Positions 41,951-50,849 are shown, counted from the first letter of the stretch. The stretch is DNA of 64,000 bases from Anaerolineaceae bacterium UBA4890 (GCA_002399085.1 DHCY01000006.1:1-64000); one strand, 5' to 3'. Notes: generated by a model from the letters alone, not told the origin. Numbers and translations are program-made.

Positions 41951-42916
41951 CTAACCCTGCAGCAACCCCTGGCTGTAGGGTGGGGCGAAGAGGGCGGGGG
42001 TGCCGCCGGTATGCCAGAAGAGGACTTTCTCCCGGGGTCTGAAAAAGCCTTTGCGTGCCAGGTCGAGCAGCCCTGCTGCCGCTCTGCCGGTGTAGACCGG
42101 GTCGAGCAAGATTCCTTCTTCGCTGGCAAACAGATTTACAGCCTCAACCTCGGCAGGGGTAAGAACACCGTAACCGGCACTGCAATAAGCATCATTGATA
42201 AGGATTTCTTCGTGTGTGACCGACCAGTCATACCTTAATTCGAGAGCGGTCTGGTTAACCAATTCAGCAATTTGGGTGGAGAAGCTGGCAGAATCATGCT
42301 CGATGCTGATTCCCAGGATCTTTCCTTTGTAACCGGTGTGGTGTGCCCCCAAAATCATGCCAGCCTGGGTGCCCCCGGAAGAACTGGCAAAGACAATCCA
42401 ATCCGGCTGCAACCCTTGCCCGCTCAACTCAATCATCGCATTCAGGTAACCCGGGGCGCCTTTGGTGTTCGAGCCGCCATAGGGAATCAGGTAAGGCTCC
42501 AGACCTTCCTCTTTGGCTTGATTGAACTTCTCCTGCAAGACCTGGTCGCGGGTGGTTTTGCTGGAATAGAAAATTTGGGCTCCGCTGAGTTTATCCAAGA
42601 GCAGGTTGCCCTGGGCTTCTTCTGGTTCATCCCCAGCCAAAATCAACTGACAACCCAGACCAAGTTTGGCTGAAGCTGCTGCAACCTGGCGGCAATGATT
42701 CGATTGCACCGCGCCTGTGGTGATCAGCGTTTTCGCGCCTTTTGCCAGCGCGTCTGCCACCAGGTATTCCAGTTTGCGGGTTTTATTACCACCCAAACCC
42801 AGACCTGTGAGATCGTCGCGCTTGATGAAAAACAGCGCTCCGCCCAAGAGCTGGGAGAGCCGCGGCAAGGCTTCGATCGGTGTTGGCAGATGTGCCAGGG
42901 GGACTCGTTCAATCAT
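41951..42916 (-). CDS. PLP-dependent D-cysteine desulfhydrase / ACC deaminase family enzyme
   Basis: The 321-residue fold-type II PLP enzyme has RDDLTGLGLGGNKTRKLEY with the Schiff-base Lys, AVQSNHCRQVAAA, SSSGGTQAGMILG (phosphate-binding) and LFWHTGGTPALF. Family members deaminate ACC or desulfhydrate D-cysteine; the latter is commoner outside plant-associated bacteria. I set the start at MIERVPLAHLPTP (42916), because the longer frame upstream only reads through the FemAB gene in another frame. It overlaps the FemAB stop by eight bases. Confidence 0.87.
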   Translation of the reverse strand: MIERVPLAHLPTPIEALPRLSQLLGGALFFIKRDDLTGLGLGGNKTRKLEYLVADALAKGAKTLITTGAVQSNHCRQVAAASAKLGLGCQLILAGDEPEEAQGNLLLDKLSGAQIFYSSKTTRDQVLQEKFNQAKEEGLEPYLIPYGGSNTKGAPGYLNAMIELSGQGLQPDWIVFASSSGGTQAGMILGAHHTGYKGKILGISIEHDSASFSTQIAELVNQTALELRYDWSVTHEEILINDAYCSAGYGVLTPAEVEAVNLFASEEGILLDPVYTGRAAAGLLDLARKGFFRPREKVLFWHTGGTPALFAPPYSQGLLQG

Positions 42917-44021
42917 TTTGTACCTGCTTGAGGTTTTCGGATTTTCCGCGCCTGCGCATGAGATCCAGCAATTTGGGCAGAGCCTGAGTATAGGCTTTGT
43001 AGAGCAGGGGGCGCGGGCTGTAATCCCAGGCGCCCAGGTGGCGGGCAGTGATTCCATTAAAGCCCTGTTTGAAGCGATAGACGCCCCACATGGAGTCAGA
43101 CTCGTCAAAAACGTCAGGCGCGCCCCACATGTCGTAGGTATGGCAGCCCATCTGTTTTGAAAGGCGGATGGCTTCCCATTGCAGCAGGTAATTTGGCATG
43201 AGCTCGCGGTATTTCTCGGTGGACATGCCGTACATGTAGCGGCTGGTGCCATTAAAGAGGAGGAGGATCAGGGCAGCCACAGGCTGGCTTTCCACTTCTG
43301 CTATTAATATTTTCGCCATATCCGCTTCAAGAAAAGCACGCCAGGTGTTAAGATAATATTCTTCGTGGCGGATGACGAAACCATCCCGGACAGCGGTTTG
43401 AGCGTACATATCGTAGAGCATCGGCAACTCTTCCATCCTGCCTTCACGGATTGTTACCCCTTTCCGGTCAGCAAGGCGGATGTTGTAACGGGTTTTTTGT
43501 TTCATCGCCGCCAGCAATTCTTCTTCACCCTGGCGCAGTTCGATCAGGACGGTGTTGCGGTATTGGATTTGGTCTTGCGAGAACTTCCAGCCGCGTTTTT
43601 TCAATTCCTTCTGCACAGCCAGCCCGTTTTCGTTGGGTTGTTCTTCTTGAGTGCCGGGAATGCCAGTGCCCAGTAAAACGTCCGGATCGATCTTGATAAA
43701 GATCGCTTTTTGCGTTCGGCTCAGGGCTTGTAGAAAATTGAGAGTATCAGTAACAATGGGTTGGCTAGCCCAATCCAGGGTGGGACCTTTGGGGACGTAG
43801 AGAACAGTGAATTTCAATCCCAGGACGCTGACCTGCCGGCGTAAGACCACGCAGAGCGCGTCGAGATCGTGCCGGCTTTTCCCGCTCCACAAGAAAAGCG
43901 GTTCCCAGCCGTTTTGTTTTTTCGCTTCCGCCCATTGCAGGGTCTGCAAAATGTGAGCATCGGGAAACTCGGTCAGAAATTCGTTCCAATCTTTGACTTG
44001 ATCAGAGGCTAATTGGAACAT
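42909..44021 (-). CDS. FemAB/FemX-type peptidyltransferase, copy 1
   Basis: The 370-residue protein has a tandem GNAT fold of the FemABX family, which adds amino acids from aminoacyl-tRNA to lipid II side chains. Visible blocks are HILQTLQWAEAKKQNGWEP, MKQKTRYNIRLADRKGVTIR, LFNGTSRYMYGMSTEKYREL, YLLQWEAIRLSKQMGC and YDMWGAPD ... GVYRFKQGFNG. It lies directly downstream of a second FemAB gene and shares most motifs with it, so the two arose by duplication. Together they could build a two-step interpeptide bridge. Confidence 0.88.
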   Translation of the reverse strand: MFQLASDQVKDWNEFLTEFPDAHILQTLQWAEAKKQNGWEPLFLWSGKSRHDLDALCVVLRRQVSVLGLKFTVLYVPKGPTLDWASQPIVTDTLNFLQALSRTQKAIFIKIDPDVLLGTGIPGTQEEQPNENGLAVQKELKKRGWKFSQDQIQYRNTVLIELRQGEEELLAAMKQKTRYNIRLADRKGVTIREGRMEELPMLYDMYAQTAVRDGFVIRHEEYYLNTWRAFLEADMAKILIAEVESQPVAALILLLFNGTSRYMYGMSTEKYRELMPNYLLQWEAIRLSKQMGCHTYDMWGAPDVFDESDSMWGVYRFKQGFNGITARHLGAWDYSPRPLLYKAYTQALPKLLDLMRRRGKSENLKQVQND

Positions 44022-44022
44022 A

Positions 44023-45018
44023 TTACTCCGTCACCCTACTGGCACGAAATTTCTGATAGAGCCTGTAGAGCAAGGGTTTATAGATCTTGATAAAAGCCGG
44101 GCTGCTGCGCACGACTTGCCCGCCAAAGCCGCGTTTGAAGCGGTATACGCCCCACAACCCGTCTGAGCGCTCTGTGAAGTTTGCTTCCAGCTCGTCTTCA
44201 TCTGCATCGGGGATACCCCACAAGTCGTACTCAGTTGCTCCCCGCGCCTTTGCCCAGCGCATGGCTTCCCACTGCAGTAAATAGGTGGGCATCAGGTTGC
44301 GCTGATTGTTATCGGAGGCGCCGTAAAAATACCAGGAGCGCGACCCGGTGAGAAAAAGCATCAGGTAGGCTAAGGGGGTTTCTTCGAAGTAAGCAGCCAG
44401 GAGTACGCACTTGCCTGAACTTGCAAAGATGTCGTAGGCATTTTGGTAATAGTTGAGGCTGTGCACGGCGAAGTTATCGCGGTTGCCCGTAGTCTGCATC
44501 ATTTCATAAAAACCAATCACGTCATCGGTGGGTCGAACTTCCACACCTTTTTTTGCTGCCAAGCGAATGTTGTAGCGGGTTTTTTGCTTCATTGCTAAAA
44601 GCAGCTCGTCTTCGTCTGCCTCCAGCGATACCAAAACTGTACGACGGGGCTGGATGGTGTGCTCTTCGCGGATAAAACCTTCTGCAAAGTAGGCTTCACT
44701 TTCAGCTGGCAGGGGCAGGTTGACATCTGGTTCGATCTGCAAGAAAACCGCTTTCCTCTTACGACATTCCATGTCTATTTGTGACCAAAGAGAACTCCAG
44801 TTGGAGCCTAACGGTCCTTTGGTCAAATAGGCGATTGAATAACCTAAAGGTAAAGTGCGGAACAAGACCTGGGCTGCGGCTGTCTGACTATTGAAGACCT
44901 GGCTTTGCCAGCCAAAGTGGCTCTTAAATTCAGCCCATTCCGGCAATTGCAGCAAATGCGCGTCCGGGTAGACCTGTGGCAGGTCGAATGTATTTGCCCG
45001 ATTAAGATCAACGGTCAT
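44023..45018 (-). CDS. FemAB/FemX-type peptidyltransferase, copy 2
   Basis: The 331-residue paralogue of the downstream gene has HLLQLPEWAEFKSHFGWQS, MKQKTRYNIRLAAKKGVEVR, FLTGSRSWYFYGASDNNQRN, YLLQWEAMRWAKARGA and YDLWGIPDADEDELEANFTE ... GVYRFKRGFGG. It begins one base after the sugar transferase stop, tying peptidoglycan bridge formation to the surface-polymer genes. An alternative role, modifying other cell-surface amines, cannot be excluded. Confidence 0.88.
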   Translation of the reverse strand: MTVDLNRANTFDLPQVYPDAHLLQLPEWAEFKSHFGWQSQVFNSQTAAAQVLFRTLPLGYSIAYLTKGPLGSNWSSLWSQIDMECRKRKAVFLQIEPDVNLPLPAESEAYFAEGFIREEHTIQPRRTVLVSLEADEDELLLAMKQKTRYNIRLAAKKGVEVRPTDDVIGFYEMMQTTGNRDNFAVHSLNYYQNAYDIFASSGKCVLLAAYFEETPLAYLMLFLTGSRSWYFYGASDNNQRNLMPTYLLQWEAMRWAKARGATEYDLWGIPDADEDELEANFTERSDGLWGVYRFKRGFGGQVVRSSPAFIKIYKPLLYRLYQKFRASRVTE

Positions 45019-45019
45019 T

Positions 45020-46447
45020 TTAACGACCCTTAAACCCCAAAACGCTGGTGAGCGTACGCATGATGATCGAAATATCCATCAGAACTGAAGCGTTTTCAAT
45101 GTAATACAGGTCGTACTCAAGCTTAATAGCAGTCTCTTCAACCGTTTCAGCATAATTCTGATGGATCTGAGCCCAACCGGTGATTCCTGGTTTGACCAGC
45201 ATTCGTGCCCGGTAGAACGGGACTTCCTTCTGGAAAATAGTGACCAACTCGCTGCGTTCTGAGCGGGGACCCACAAAGCTCATCTCACCGCGTAAAACAT
45301 TGATGATCTGGGGAAGCTCGTCGAGGTGGGATTTGCGCAAAAAGCGTCCGAAGCGTGTTACCCGGGGATCATTTTCAGCAGTGACCAGGGCTTCACGCAC
45401 CATGTCCTTGTTGTCTTTCATTGTCCGGAATTTGAGCATGGTATATGGGCTTCCACCGCGCCCGAGCCTGGTCTGGCGAAAAATGATGGGACCTCTTGAG
45501 TCCAAAAAAATGCAGATGGCAATGGGGGGATAGAGGATGATCAATCCAATCATGCCGATCAGTCCGAAAACGAGATCTGTCAGTCTTTTAAACAAGCGGT
45601 AAAATCCGCTGGCGGGCTTGCGATCGATGAAGGAACGAATCACCCAATCAAACTCCAGGAGCGTAATAGGTACGCGATTGGTGAGCGATTCGTAGGTATC
45701 CTGCATGGTAGACATACCCATCCCTTTTTCCTGGGCTGTCAAGATTGCTTGGAACATGCCCGGATTCATCTCGTTCGAGATAGAGAGGATCAAGTCGGTG
45801 ATTTGTTGCTTTTCTATTATTTCAGGCAGGTCTTTGTGACCGCCGAGAATTGGAAAACCTTCAACCGTCATACCCAATTTTTCAGGGTCGTCATCGATCA
45901 AGCCCACCAGTGTGAAGGGCGGGGGGTCCTGTTCGGAAACAATTTTGGCAAGGGCAGACCCAGCCCGACCGGCACCGATGATGAGGGCACGTTTTTGCTT
46001 GCTGGCAGAGGTGAAGAAACGGACATAGAGGAGCCGCCATAGGAAGGTGAAGATTCCTGTAAACACCAGGAATATCGCGATACCAAAACGCGGCATGCTG
46101 TTTGGTTCGGAGGCAAAATATACCACCAGGTAAATTGCGGCGGAGGCGATAAGCGCTATGCCAAGCGATTTGAGGGTGGACTTCAGGTTGCCTGCTTTGC
46201 GGATATCATAAGAGTCCGCCATCAGGATTATCCAGAGCAGGGGCAGAAAATAGAACCAGACAGGAATCCGTTGGCGTAAAAACTCAAGTGAAAGTCCCAA
46301 CCAGGTGTCGCCCTTTGCCCAAATCAACAAGGCGATACCCAACGCGAGAACTGCTGCAAATAGATCGCCAAGGACGAGTAAAAGGGTTTGTTCGCGGCGT
46401 TCGAATCGAAATTTTTCTTTAGTCGGGCTGGTCGAATCTTCTTTCAT
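45020..46447 (-). CDS. Polyprenyl-phosphate sugar-1-phosphate transferase (WbaP/WcaJ-like)
   Basis: The 475-residue protein has four N-terminal membrane helices, a central Rossmann-like CoA-binding domain (RALIIGAGRAGSALAKIV), a fifth hydrophobic segment, and a C-terminal bacterial sugar transferase domain (KRLTDLVFGLIGMIGLIILY, TMLKFRTMKDNKD, GRFLRKSHLDELPQIINVLR, VKPGITGWAQI). It starts a repeat unit by moving a sugar phosphate onto undecaprenyl phosphate for exopolysaccharide or O-antigen-like polymers. I chose the ATG at 46447, where an AGGAAG site is well spaced; it overlaps the GT2 stop by one base. Confidence 0.9.
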   Translation of the reverse strand: MKEDSTSPTKEKFRFERREQTLLLVLGDLFAAVLALGIALLIWAKGDTWLGLSLEFLRQRIPVWFYFLPLLWIILMADSYDIRKAGNLKSTLKSLGIALIASAAIYLVVYFASEPNSMPRFGIAIFLVFTGIFTFLWRLLYVRFFTSASKQKRALIIGAGRAGSALAKIVSEQDPPPFTLVGLIDDDPEKLGMTVEGFPILGGHKDLPEIIEKQQITDLILSISNEMNPGMFQAILTAQEKGMGMSTMQDTYESLTNRVPITLLEFDWVIRSFIDRKPASGFYRLFKRLTDLVFGLIGMIGLIILYPPIAICIFLDSRGPIIFRQTRLGRGGSPYTMLKFRTMKDNKDMVREALVTAENDPRVTRFGRFLRKSHLDELPQIINVLRGEMSFVGPRSERSELVTIFQKEVPFYRARMLVKPGITGWAQIHQNYAETVEETAIKLEYDLYYIENASVLMDISIIMRTLTSVLGFKGR

Positions 46448-47448
46448 TACCACTTCCTGTCAGGATGAGAAAATAACCCCACGATGCGTGCGGTCCCCCA
46501 GGAAAAATGCATAACGATGGTTGCAAGAACGATCCCAATGCTTAGCAAAATATTACCCAACTTGCGAGCAATGCGCACGGCGGGAATCAATTGAATTAAC
46601 AGGTAAAGCCCCACAACAACAGCCAAAACAATCCGGGCAGGTTGCCAGCAAAATCCAAGTACTGCCAGGAAAATGAGCCCTAAAACGAACAGAGGTGGTA
46701 ATGCCTGGCGCCAGCGCAGAGTTTCGGGGTAGCGTTTGAGCATCTGTGCCTTCCAGAAGCCGTACCCCCAATATTGCTTAGCAAGGGCTGAGTAGGTCGG
46801 TCGGGCAAAGTAGGTGCACTGGATGGCTGGGTCGAGCCAAATGCGACCGCCGGACTGGCGGATGCGGGTGTTGAATTCGTAGTCTTCGTTGGCAAGCAGG
46901 CTCTCGTCAAAAAAACCGATCTTGTCAAAGAGCTCGCGTTTGTAAGAGCCGTAAGGGACGGTATCGACATAACCGGCTTTATCGGTAAAGCGATAACGGG
47001 CATCACCTACTGCCAACGGGTTGGCTGCAGCAGCGGCAATTGAGCGGGCGACCCAGATGTCGTTTTGCGGTCTGATATTCCAGATGCCGCCCACGTTTTC
47101 CGCTTTACCTTCCAGGAGTGCATCAACACAGCGCTGGACATAATCTGCCTTGGGAAGCGAATGCGCATCCATGCGAACTATGATTTCGCCATTGGAAGCT
47201 CTAATGGCAATGTTTAGCCCTGCCGGGATGATCTTTTTGGGGTTGTCGACCAGGCGAATCTTGAGTGCCGGGTGTGTTTTGCTGAAGGCGTGGATTGCGC
47301 GCCGGGTGCCGTCGGTTGAGAGACCATCAGCGATGACTACTTCCATGTTTTCGATCGGAAAACTTTGCTGGAAGAGCGCTTCCAGCACGAGATGGATAGT
47401 ATTTTCCTCGTTCCGACAAGGAATGATCACGGACACAAGCGGATTCAT
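46447..47448 (-). CDS. Glycosyltransferase family 2 with C-terminal membrane helices
   Basis: The 333-residue protein has a GT-A domain: VSVIIPCRNEENTIHLV, VVIADGLSTDGTRRA, IIVRMDAHSLPKADYV (the DAH replaces DxD) and FDESLLANEDYEFNTRIRQSGG. Two or three hydrophobic helices close the protein. It resembles succinoglycan and exopolysaccharide glycosyltransferases and is translationally coupled to the polyprenyl-phosphate sugar transferase. The donor sugar is unknown. The ATG at 47448 is preferred to the adjoining TTG. Confidence 0.9.
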   Translation of the reverse strand: MNPLVSVIIPCRNEENTIHLVLEALFQQSFPIENMEVVIADGLSTDGTRRAIHAFSKTHPALKIRLVDNPKKIIPAGLNIAIRASNGEIIVRMDAHSLPKADYVQRCVDALLEGKAENVGGIWNIRPQNDIWVARSIAAAAANPLAVGDARYRFTDKAGYVDTVPYGSYKRELFDKIGFFDESLLANEDYEFNTRIRQSGGRIWLDPAIQCTYFARPTYSALAKQYWGYGFWKAQMLKRYPETLRWRQALPPLFVLGLIFLAVLGFCWQPARIVLAVVVGLYLLIQLIPAVRIARKLGNILLSIGIVLATIVMHFSWGTARIVGLFSHPDRKW

Positions 47449-47468
47449 CAACTGTTTTTTCTACCAAC

Positions 47469-47900
47469 CTACTGGCAGCAGCAGTTCTCATCCTGACAAT
47501 CGCAGGGGTTTACAGCGACTGCCTCAATCTCGACAATGCCATTCTTTGGCAGCCCTCCGACCTGGATGGCAGATCGGGCGGGAAAGTCACTGGTGAAAAA
47601 TTCTGCATAAACCGAGTTCATATCTGAAAACTGACCCATATCGAGCAAGAACACGGTGGTTTTTACCACATTTTCCATGCTTAAGCCGGCACTTTCGAGG
47701 ATTGCTTTCATGTTTTCAAGTGCTTTGCGGGTTTGAGCCTGGATCCCTCCTGCCACCAGACTGCCGGTGTCTTTATCGAGTCCCAATTGACCCGAGATGA
47801 AGACCAGCGAGCCCGTAGAAACAGCCACAGAGTAAGGACCAATCGCCGCAGGCGCGTTTTCACAAGAAATTATTTCCTTTTTAGTGCAGCAACAACTCAT
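47469..47900 (-). CDS. ridA: RidA-family imine/enamine deaminase with Cys-rich ends
   Basis: The 143-residue protein contains a full RidA core (about 12-130): APAAIGPYSVAV, VFISGQLGLDKDTG, TRKALENMKAIL, VVKTTVFLLDM and FPARSAIQVGGLPKNGIVEIEAVAV. RidA hydrolyses reactive 2-aminoacrylate made by PLP enzymes. The family's active-site Arg (PARSA) is present. Unusually, both ends carry Cys clusters: MSCCCTKKE and NPCDCQDENCCCQ. A TATAAT and an AGAGGTT site precede the ATG. It stops about 20 bases before the GT2 start. Confidence 0.92.
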   Translation of the reverse strand: MSCCCTKKEIISCENAPAAIGPYSVAVSTGSLVFISGQLGLDKDTGSLVAGGIQAQTRKALENMKAILESAGLSMENVVKTTVFLLDMGQFSDMNSVYAEFFTSDFPARSAIQVGGLPKNGIVEIEAVAVNPCDCQDENCCCQ

Positions 47901-48164
47901 ATTTAACCTCTTTTCGTCCTAGGATTTTTTGTATTATATCATTCGAAGGACGGGTTGCGGTTTTTATGCCGGCTGCTGGTAATCGGGTTAGTTCCATCTT
48001 GACCAAAGACCGGTTTTGGGATAAGGTTAACCATCATTACTTGAGGCGAGAAATGGCTCTCATCAAAAATCGAAGATCTCACCCAAACCGATTACGGGCG
48101 GTATTGTTTCACGCTCGTTTTGTTGTCTTTACCCAACCCAATCATTCTATAAAAGGAGAGTTTA

Positions 48165-49451
48165 ATGTCAGGTAGTACAAATGCTTTTCAAATGGCGCAG
48201 GCTCAGTTCGACAAAGTAGCCGATCAGCTTGATTTAGGTCAAGATGTCCGTGAATTTTTGCGCTGGCCTATGCGCGAATTTCATTTCCGCATCCCGGTTC
48301 GCATGGATGACGGAACCATGCGCGTGTTCCAGGCGTATCGCGTGCAGCACAACGATGTGCGCGGTCCCAATAAGGGCGGCTTGCGTTTTGCCGCTGGCGA
48401 GACGGCTGATACCGTGCGCGCGCTTTCTATGTGGATGACCTGGAAGACAGCTGTTGCAGATATCCCCCTCGGTGGCGGTAAGGGCGGTGTGGATGTTGAC
48501 CCTTCAACCCTTTCTGATGGCGAGAAAGAACGACTGGTTCGTGGTTATGTTAAAGCAATATGGAAGAACATCGGTCCCCGCCAAGACGTTCCTGCTCCTG
48601 ATGTTGGCACAAATCCCCAGATGATGGGTTGGATGATGGACGAATATTCCTCCATCGTTGGTCAATACACCCCTGGTGTGATCACTGGTAAGCCCCTGGG
48701 CGGCGGTGGTTCGGAAGCGCGCACTGAAGCGACCGGTTTCGGTGTAGTTTTCACCATTCGTGAAGCCATGAAGCACCTTGGCATTGACCCCTCCACCACA
48801 ACCGCAGCAATCCAGGGTTTTGGCAACGTTGGTCAATATGTTGCGATTGGATTTAACAAGTTCCTGGGTGGAAAAGTGCTTTGCGTCTCTTGCTGGGATC
48901 GCGTTGACCGGAAGTCCTACACCTTCACCAAAGATGACGGAATTGACCCCGCTTTCCTGAAGACCATCACCGACCAATATGGCACAATCAATAAAGACAA
49001 AGCCCGCGAAGCCGGCTATGACATTGAAGATGGCGATGCCTGGAATTGCAAAGACGTAGACGTGCTTATTCCTGCAGCCCTTGAAGGTCAGATCAACGGC
49101 GAAACAGTTCACAGAATCAGCAAACAGGTCAAAATCCTGGCCGAGGCAGCCAATGGTCCAACAACTCCAGATGCAGACAAAGTGCTGATGGAAAGAGGCG
49201 TTTTTGTGATTCCTGATTTCCTTTGCAATGCTGGCGGAGTAACGGTTTCCTATTTTGAAGGCGTTCAGAATGATCAGAACTTCTACTGGTCGAAAGAAGA
49301 AGTGAACACTCGCCTGGATCAGAAGATGACCAGCGCGTTCGCTTCCGTTTTGAAAATGGCTTTGGCTAAGAATGTGTACACTCGCGATGCTGCATACATG
49401 GTCGCGATCGACAAAGTTGTCAAGGCAATGAAGCTGCGCGGCTGGATTTAG
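48165..49451 (+). CDS. gdhA: Glutamate dehydrogenase (Glu/Leu/Phe/Val family)
   Basis: The 428-residue enzyme reversibly converts glutamate to 2-oxoglutarate and ammonia. Motifs: GPNKGGLRFA, PLGGGKGGVDVDP with catalytic Lys, the PAPDVGTNPQMMGWMMDEY segment, KPLGGGGSEARTEATGFGV and Rossmann AIQGFGNVGQYVA. Cys follows in KVLCVSCWDRVDRKSYTF, a cofactor-region insertion. The length is right for hexameric GDH. A strong AAAGGAGAG site precedes the ATG, and a clear terminator follows, so it is monocistronic. Confidence 0.95.
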   Translation: MSGSTNAFQMAQAQFDKVADQLDLGQDVREFLRWPMREFHFRIPVRMDDGTMRVFQAYRVQHNDVRGPNKGGLRFAAGETADTVRALSMWMTWKTAVADIPLGGGKGGVDVDPSTLSDGEKERLVRGYVKAIWKNIGPRQDVPAPDVGTNPQMMGWMMDEYSSIVGQYTPGVITGKPLGGGGSEARTEATGFGVVFTIREAMKHLGIDPSTTTAAIQGFGNVGQYVAIGFNKFLGGKVLCVSCWDRVDRKSYTFTKDDGIDPAFLKTITDQYGTINKDKAREAGYDIEDGDAWNCKDVDVLIPAALEGQINGETVHRISKQVKILAEAANGPTTPDADKVLMERGVFVIPDFLCNAGGVTVSYFEGVQNDQNFYWSKEEVNTRLDQKMTSAFASVLKMALAKNVYTRDAAYMVAIDKVVKAMKLRGWI

Positions 49452-49471
49452 GTTTTTCGTTTTTTGAGACG

Positions 49472-49503
49472 ACAAGCCGGTTGAGAGACCGGCTTGTTTT
49501 TTT
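49472..49503 (+). terminator. Rho-independent terminator of glutamate dehydrogenase
   Basis: Perfect 10-bp stem ACAAGCCGGT / ACCGGCTTGT with TGAGAG loop and T-run, about 20 bases after the stop. Confidence 0.9.
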
Positions 49504-49640
49504 AATCATACGCTGCTGTCTGGAATCACCGCGCTCCATTAGGTTTGGCACAGCAACCAGGCAGAGGTTGTTACAACAATTTTGCCCCACGGGGAGTACT
49601 TGTTATCATCAAATAAACAAGCAAAAAAAAGGAGAAAGAT

Positions 49641-50066
49641 ATGGCAGACAGAAAAGCAACCGCAGTTTGGGAAGGCGACCTGAAGACAGGCAAAGGTACA
49701 ATGCGCTTTGCGGATTATGAAGGACAATACAGCTGGTCATCCCGTTTTGAAGAAGGTGTCGGAACCAACCCCGAAGAGTTATTGGCAGGAGCACACGCCG
49801 GGTGTTTTGCGATGTCAGTAAGCTCAGGTCTGACCAAGGCAGGCTACACCGCTAAGACGATTGAGACCACAGCTCATATCGCATTGAGACGGATTGAAGG
49901 CAAATCCCGGATTGTGAGCAGTCATTTGGTGATCAAAGCAATTGTGCCGGGGATTTCTGATGACGAGTTTCAAGCAATCGCCCAGGAGAGCAGTGACAAT
50001 TGCCCCGTGTCGGTTGCCCTTGCAGGAATCGAGATCACTCACGAAGCAGAATTAGTCGAGAGATAG
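49641..50066 (+). CDS. OsmC/Ohr family peroxiredoxin
   Basis: The 141-residue protein has the OsmC Cys pair: AGAHAGCFAMSVSSGL and SSDNCPVSVALAGIEI. It begins MADRKATAVWEGDLKTGKGT, as in OsmC. These enzymes reduce organic hydroperoxides. An AAAAGGAGAAAG site precedes the ATG. No terminator was found, and the downstream 318 bases are repeats. Confidence 0.93.
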   Translation: MADRKATAVWEGDLKTGKGTMRFADYEGQYSWSSRFEEGVGTNPEELLAGAHAGCFAMSVSSGLTKAGYTAKTIETTAHIALRRIEGKSRIVSSHLVIKAIVPGISDDEFQAIAQESSDNCPVSVALAGIEITHEAELVER

Positions 50067-50110
50067 GGCTTGTAAACAGGGTAAGCAGGAGCAATGTAAT
50101 CACCTCATCC

Positions 50111-50371
50111 ACCACTTCGTGGTCCCCCTTCCCCAGAGGGGGAGGCAAAGACCAGCACCACTTTGTGGTTCCCCTTCCCCAGAGGGGAAGGCAAAGACCA
50201 TACAGCCCACTCCAGAAAGCGGGGTTGTTTTCGCCCTCACCTGGGAGAGGGGTAGGGGTGAGGGTACATGCGCGAACAGCAACAATGCGCGAACAGCAAC
50301 TACAGAATCGAAGACTTTGTCACTTTAACCTCAGCACCACTCCGTGGTCCACATTCCCCAATTAGAAGGCT
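50111..50371. repeat. Gap filled with short repeats and hairpins
   Basis: A 44-base unit occurs at 50111-50154 and 50157-50200. It combines the hairpins ACCACTTCGTGGT and CCTTCCCCAGAGGGG with a GGCAAAGACCA end. A partial third copy (ACCACTCCGTGGTCCAC) is at 50336-50352. A 15-base tandem, ATGCGCGAACAGCAA, is at about 50268-50300. Nothing coding is supported in 50067-50384. Confidence 0.7.
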
Positions 50372-50384
50372 TGAGGTGCTTGGG

Positions 50385-50837
50385 TTAATCGCCATTTTCG
50401 GCTGTATTATTTTCAGAAATTACTTCTTCGAAGGGTATTTCGGCTGGGGGTTCAACGGGTTCCACCCGCTCTTCCATGCGCATTTGTCCACGGAAGAAAG
50501 CGCCATCTTCACTGCTGAAAGACGTTGTCACCACATCGCCCCAGACTTTGCCGCTGGAACGGATCTCGAGTTTCTGGCAGGTGATATCGCCCTTAACCGT
50601 GCCAGCCACGATCACGGTATCGGCTTTGAGTTGTTTGCACGCCACTTTTCCTGTTTCCCCTATTACGATCAAGCCGGAGATGGCTATTTCGCCATTGATG
50701 GTACCTTCAATGCGAACACCTCCTCTACCGCGCAGGTCGCCTACCCAGTTGATGCCTGGTCCGATTACAGATGTTACCTGGCTCTTGGTGGTGTCTGGAA
50801 TGAACACCGGAGAATCTTTTTTCTTTGAAAACAGCAT
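50385..50837 (-). CDS. Bactofilin (polymer-forming cytoskeletal protein)
   Basis: The 150-residue protein has a central bactofilin domain made of short beta-helix repeats (about 25-115): VIGPGINWVGDLRGRGG, VRIEGTINGEIAISGLIVIG, AGTVKGDITCQKLEI and SGKVWGDVVTT. It self-assembles into filaments at the membrane and often guides wall enzymes. The termini are charged and disordered. A TAAAAT lies six bases before the ATG, inside the stop region of the glycosylase gene, and no ribosome-binding site is seen, so a leaderless internal promoter is possible. Confidence 0.92.
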   Translation of the reverse strand: MLFSKKKDSPVFIPDTTKSQVTSVIGPGINWVGDLRGRGGVRIEGTINGEIAISGLIVIGETGKVACKQLKADTVIVAGTVKGDITCQKLEIRSSGKVWGDVVTTSFSSEDGAFFRGQMRMEERVEPVEPPAEIPFEEVISENNTAENGD

Positions 50838-50849
50838 GGGTCTATTTTA
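50838..50849 (-). promoter_or_regulatory. -10 element abutting bactofilin start (leaderless candidate)
   Basis: TAAAAT (50844-50849, minus strand), six bases, then ATG at 50837. Confidence 0.45.

Noticed and set aside
41572..42129. Open frame of 185 codons on the minus strand across the repeats
   Set aside because: Its residues are repeats of LSAISYQLLTA type produced by the short tandem repeats, and it overlaps the PLP enzyme gene.
42917..43252. N-terminal extension of the PLP enzyme frame into the FemAB gene
   Set aside because: The added 112 residues are Cys/Pro/Ser-rich and are a frame shadow of the FemAB gene. The real start is MIERV at 42916.
48504..49475. Long open frame (323 codons) antisense to glutamate dehydrogenase
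   Set aside because: It is the complement of a strongly conserved enzyme gene. Its codon pattern mirrors the GDH frame, and no ribosome-binding site or family motif is seen.
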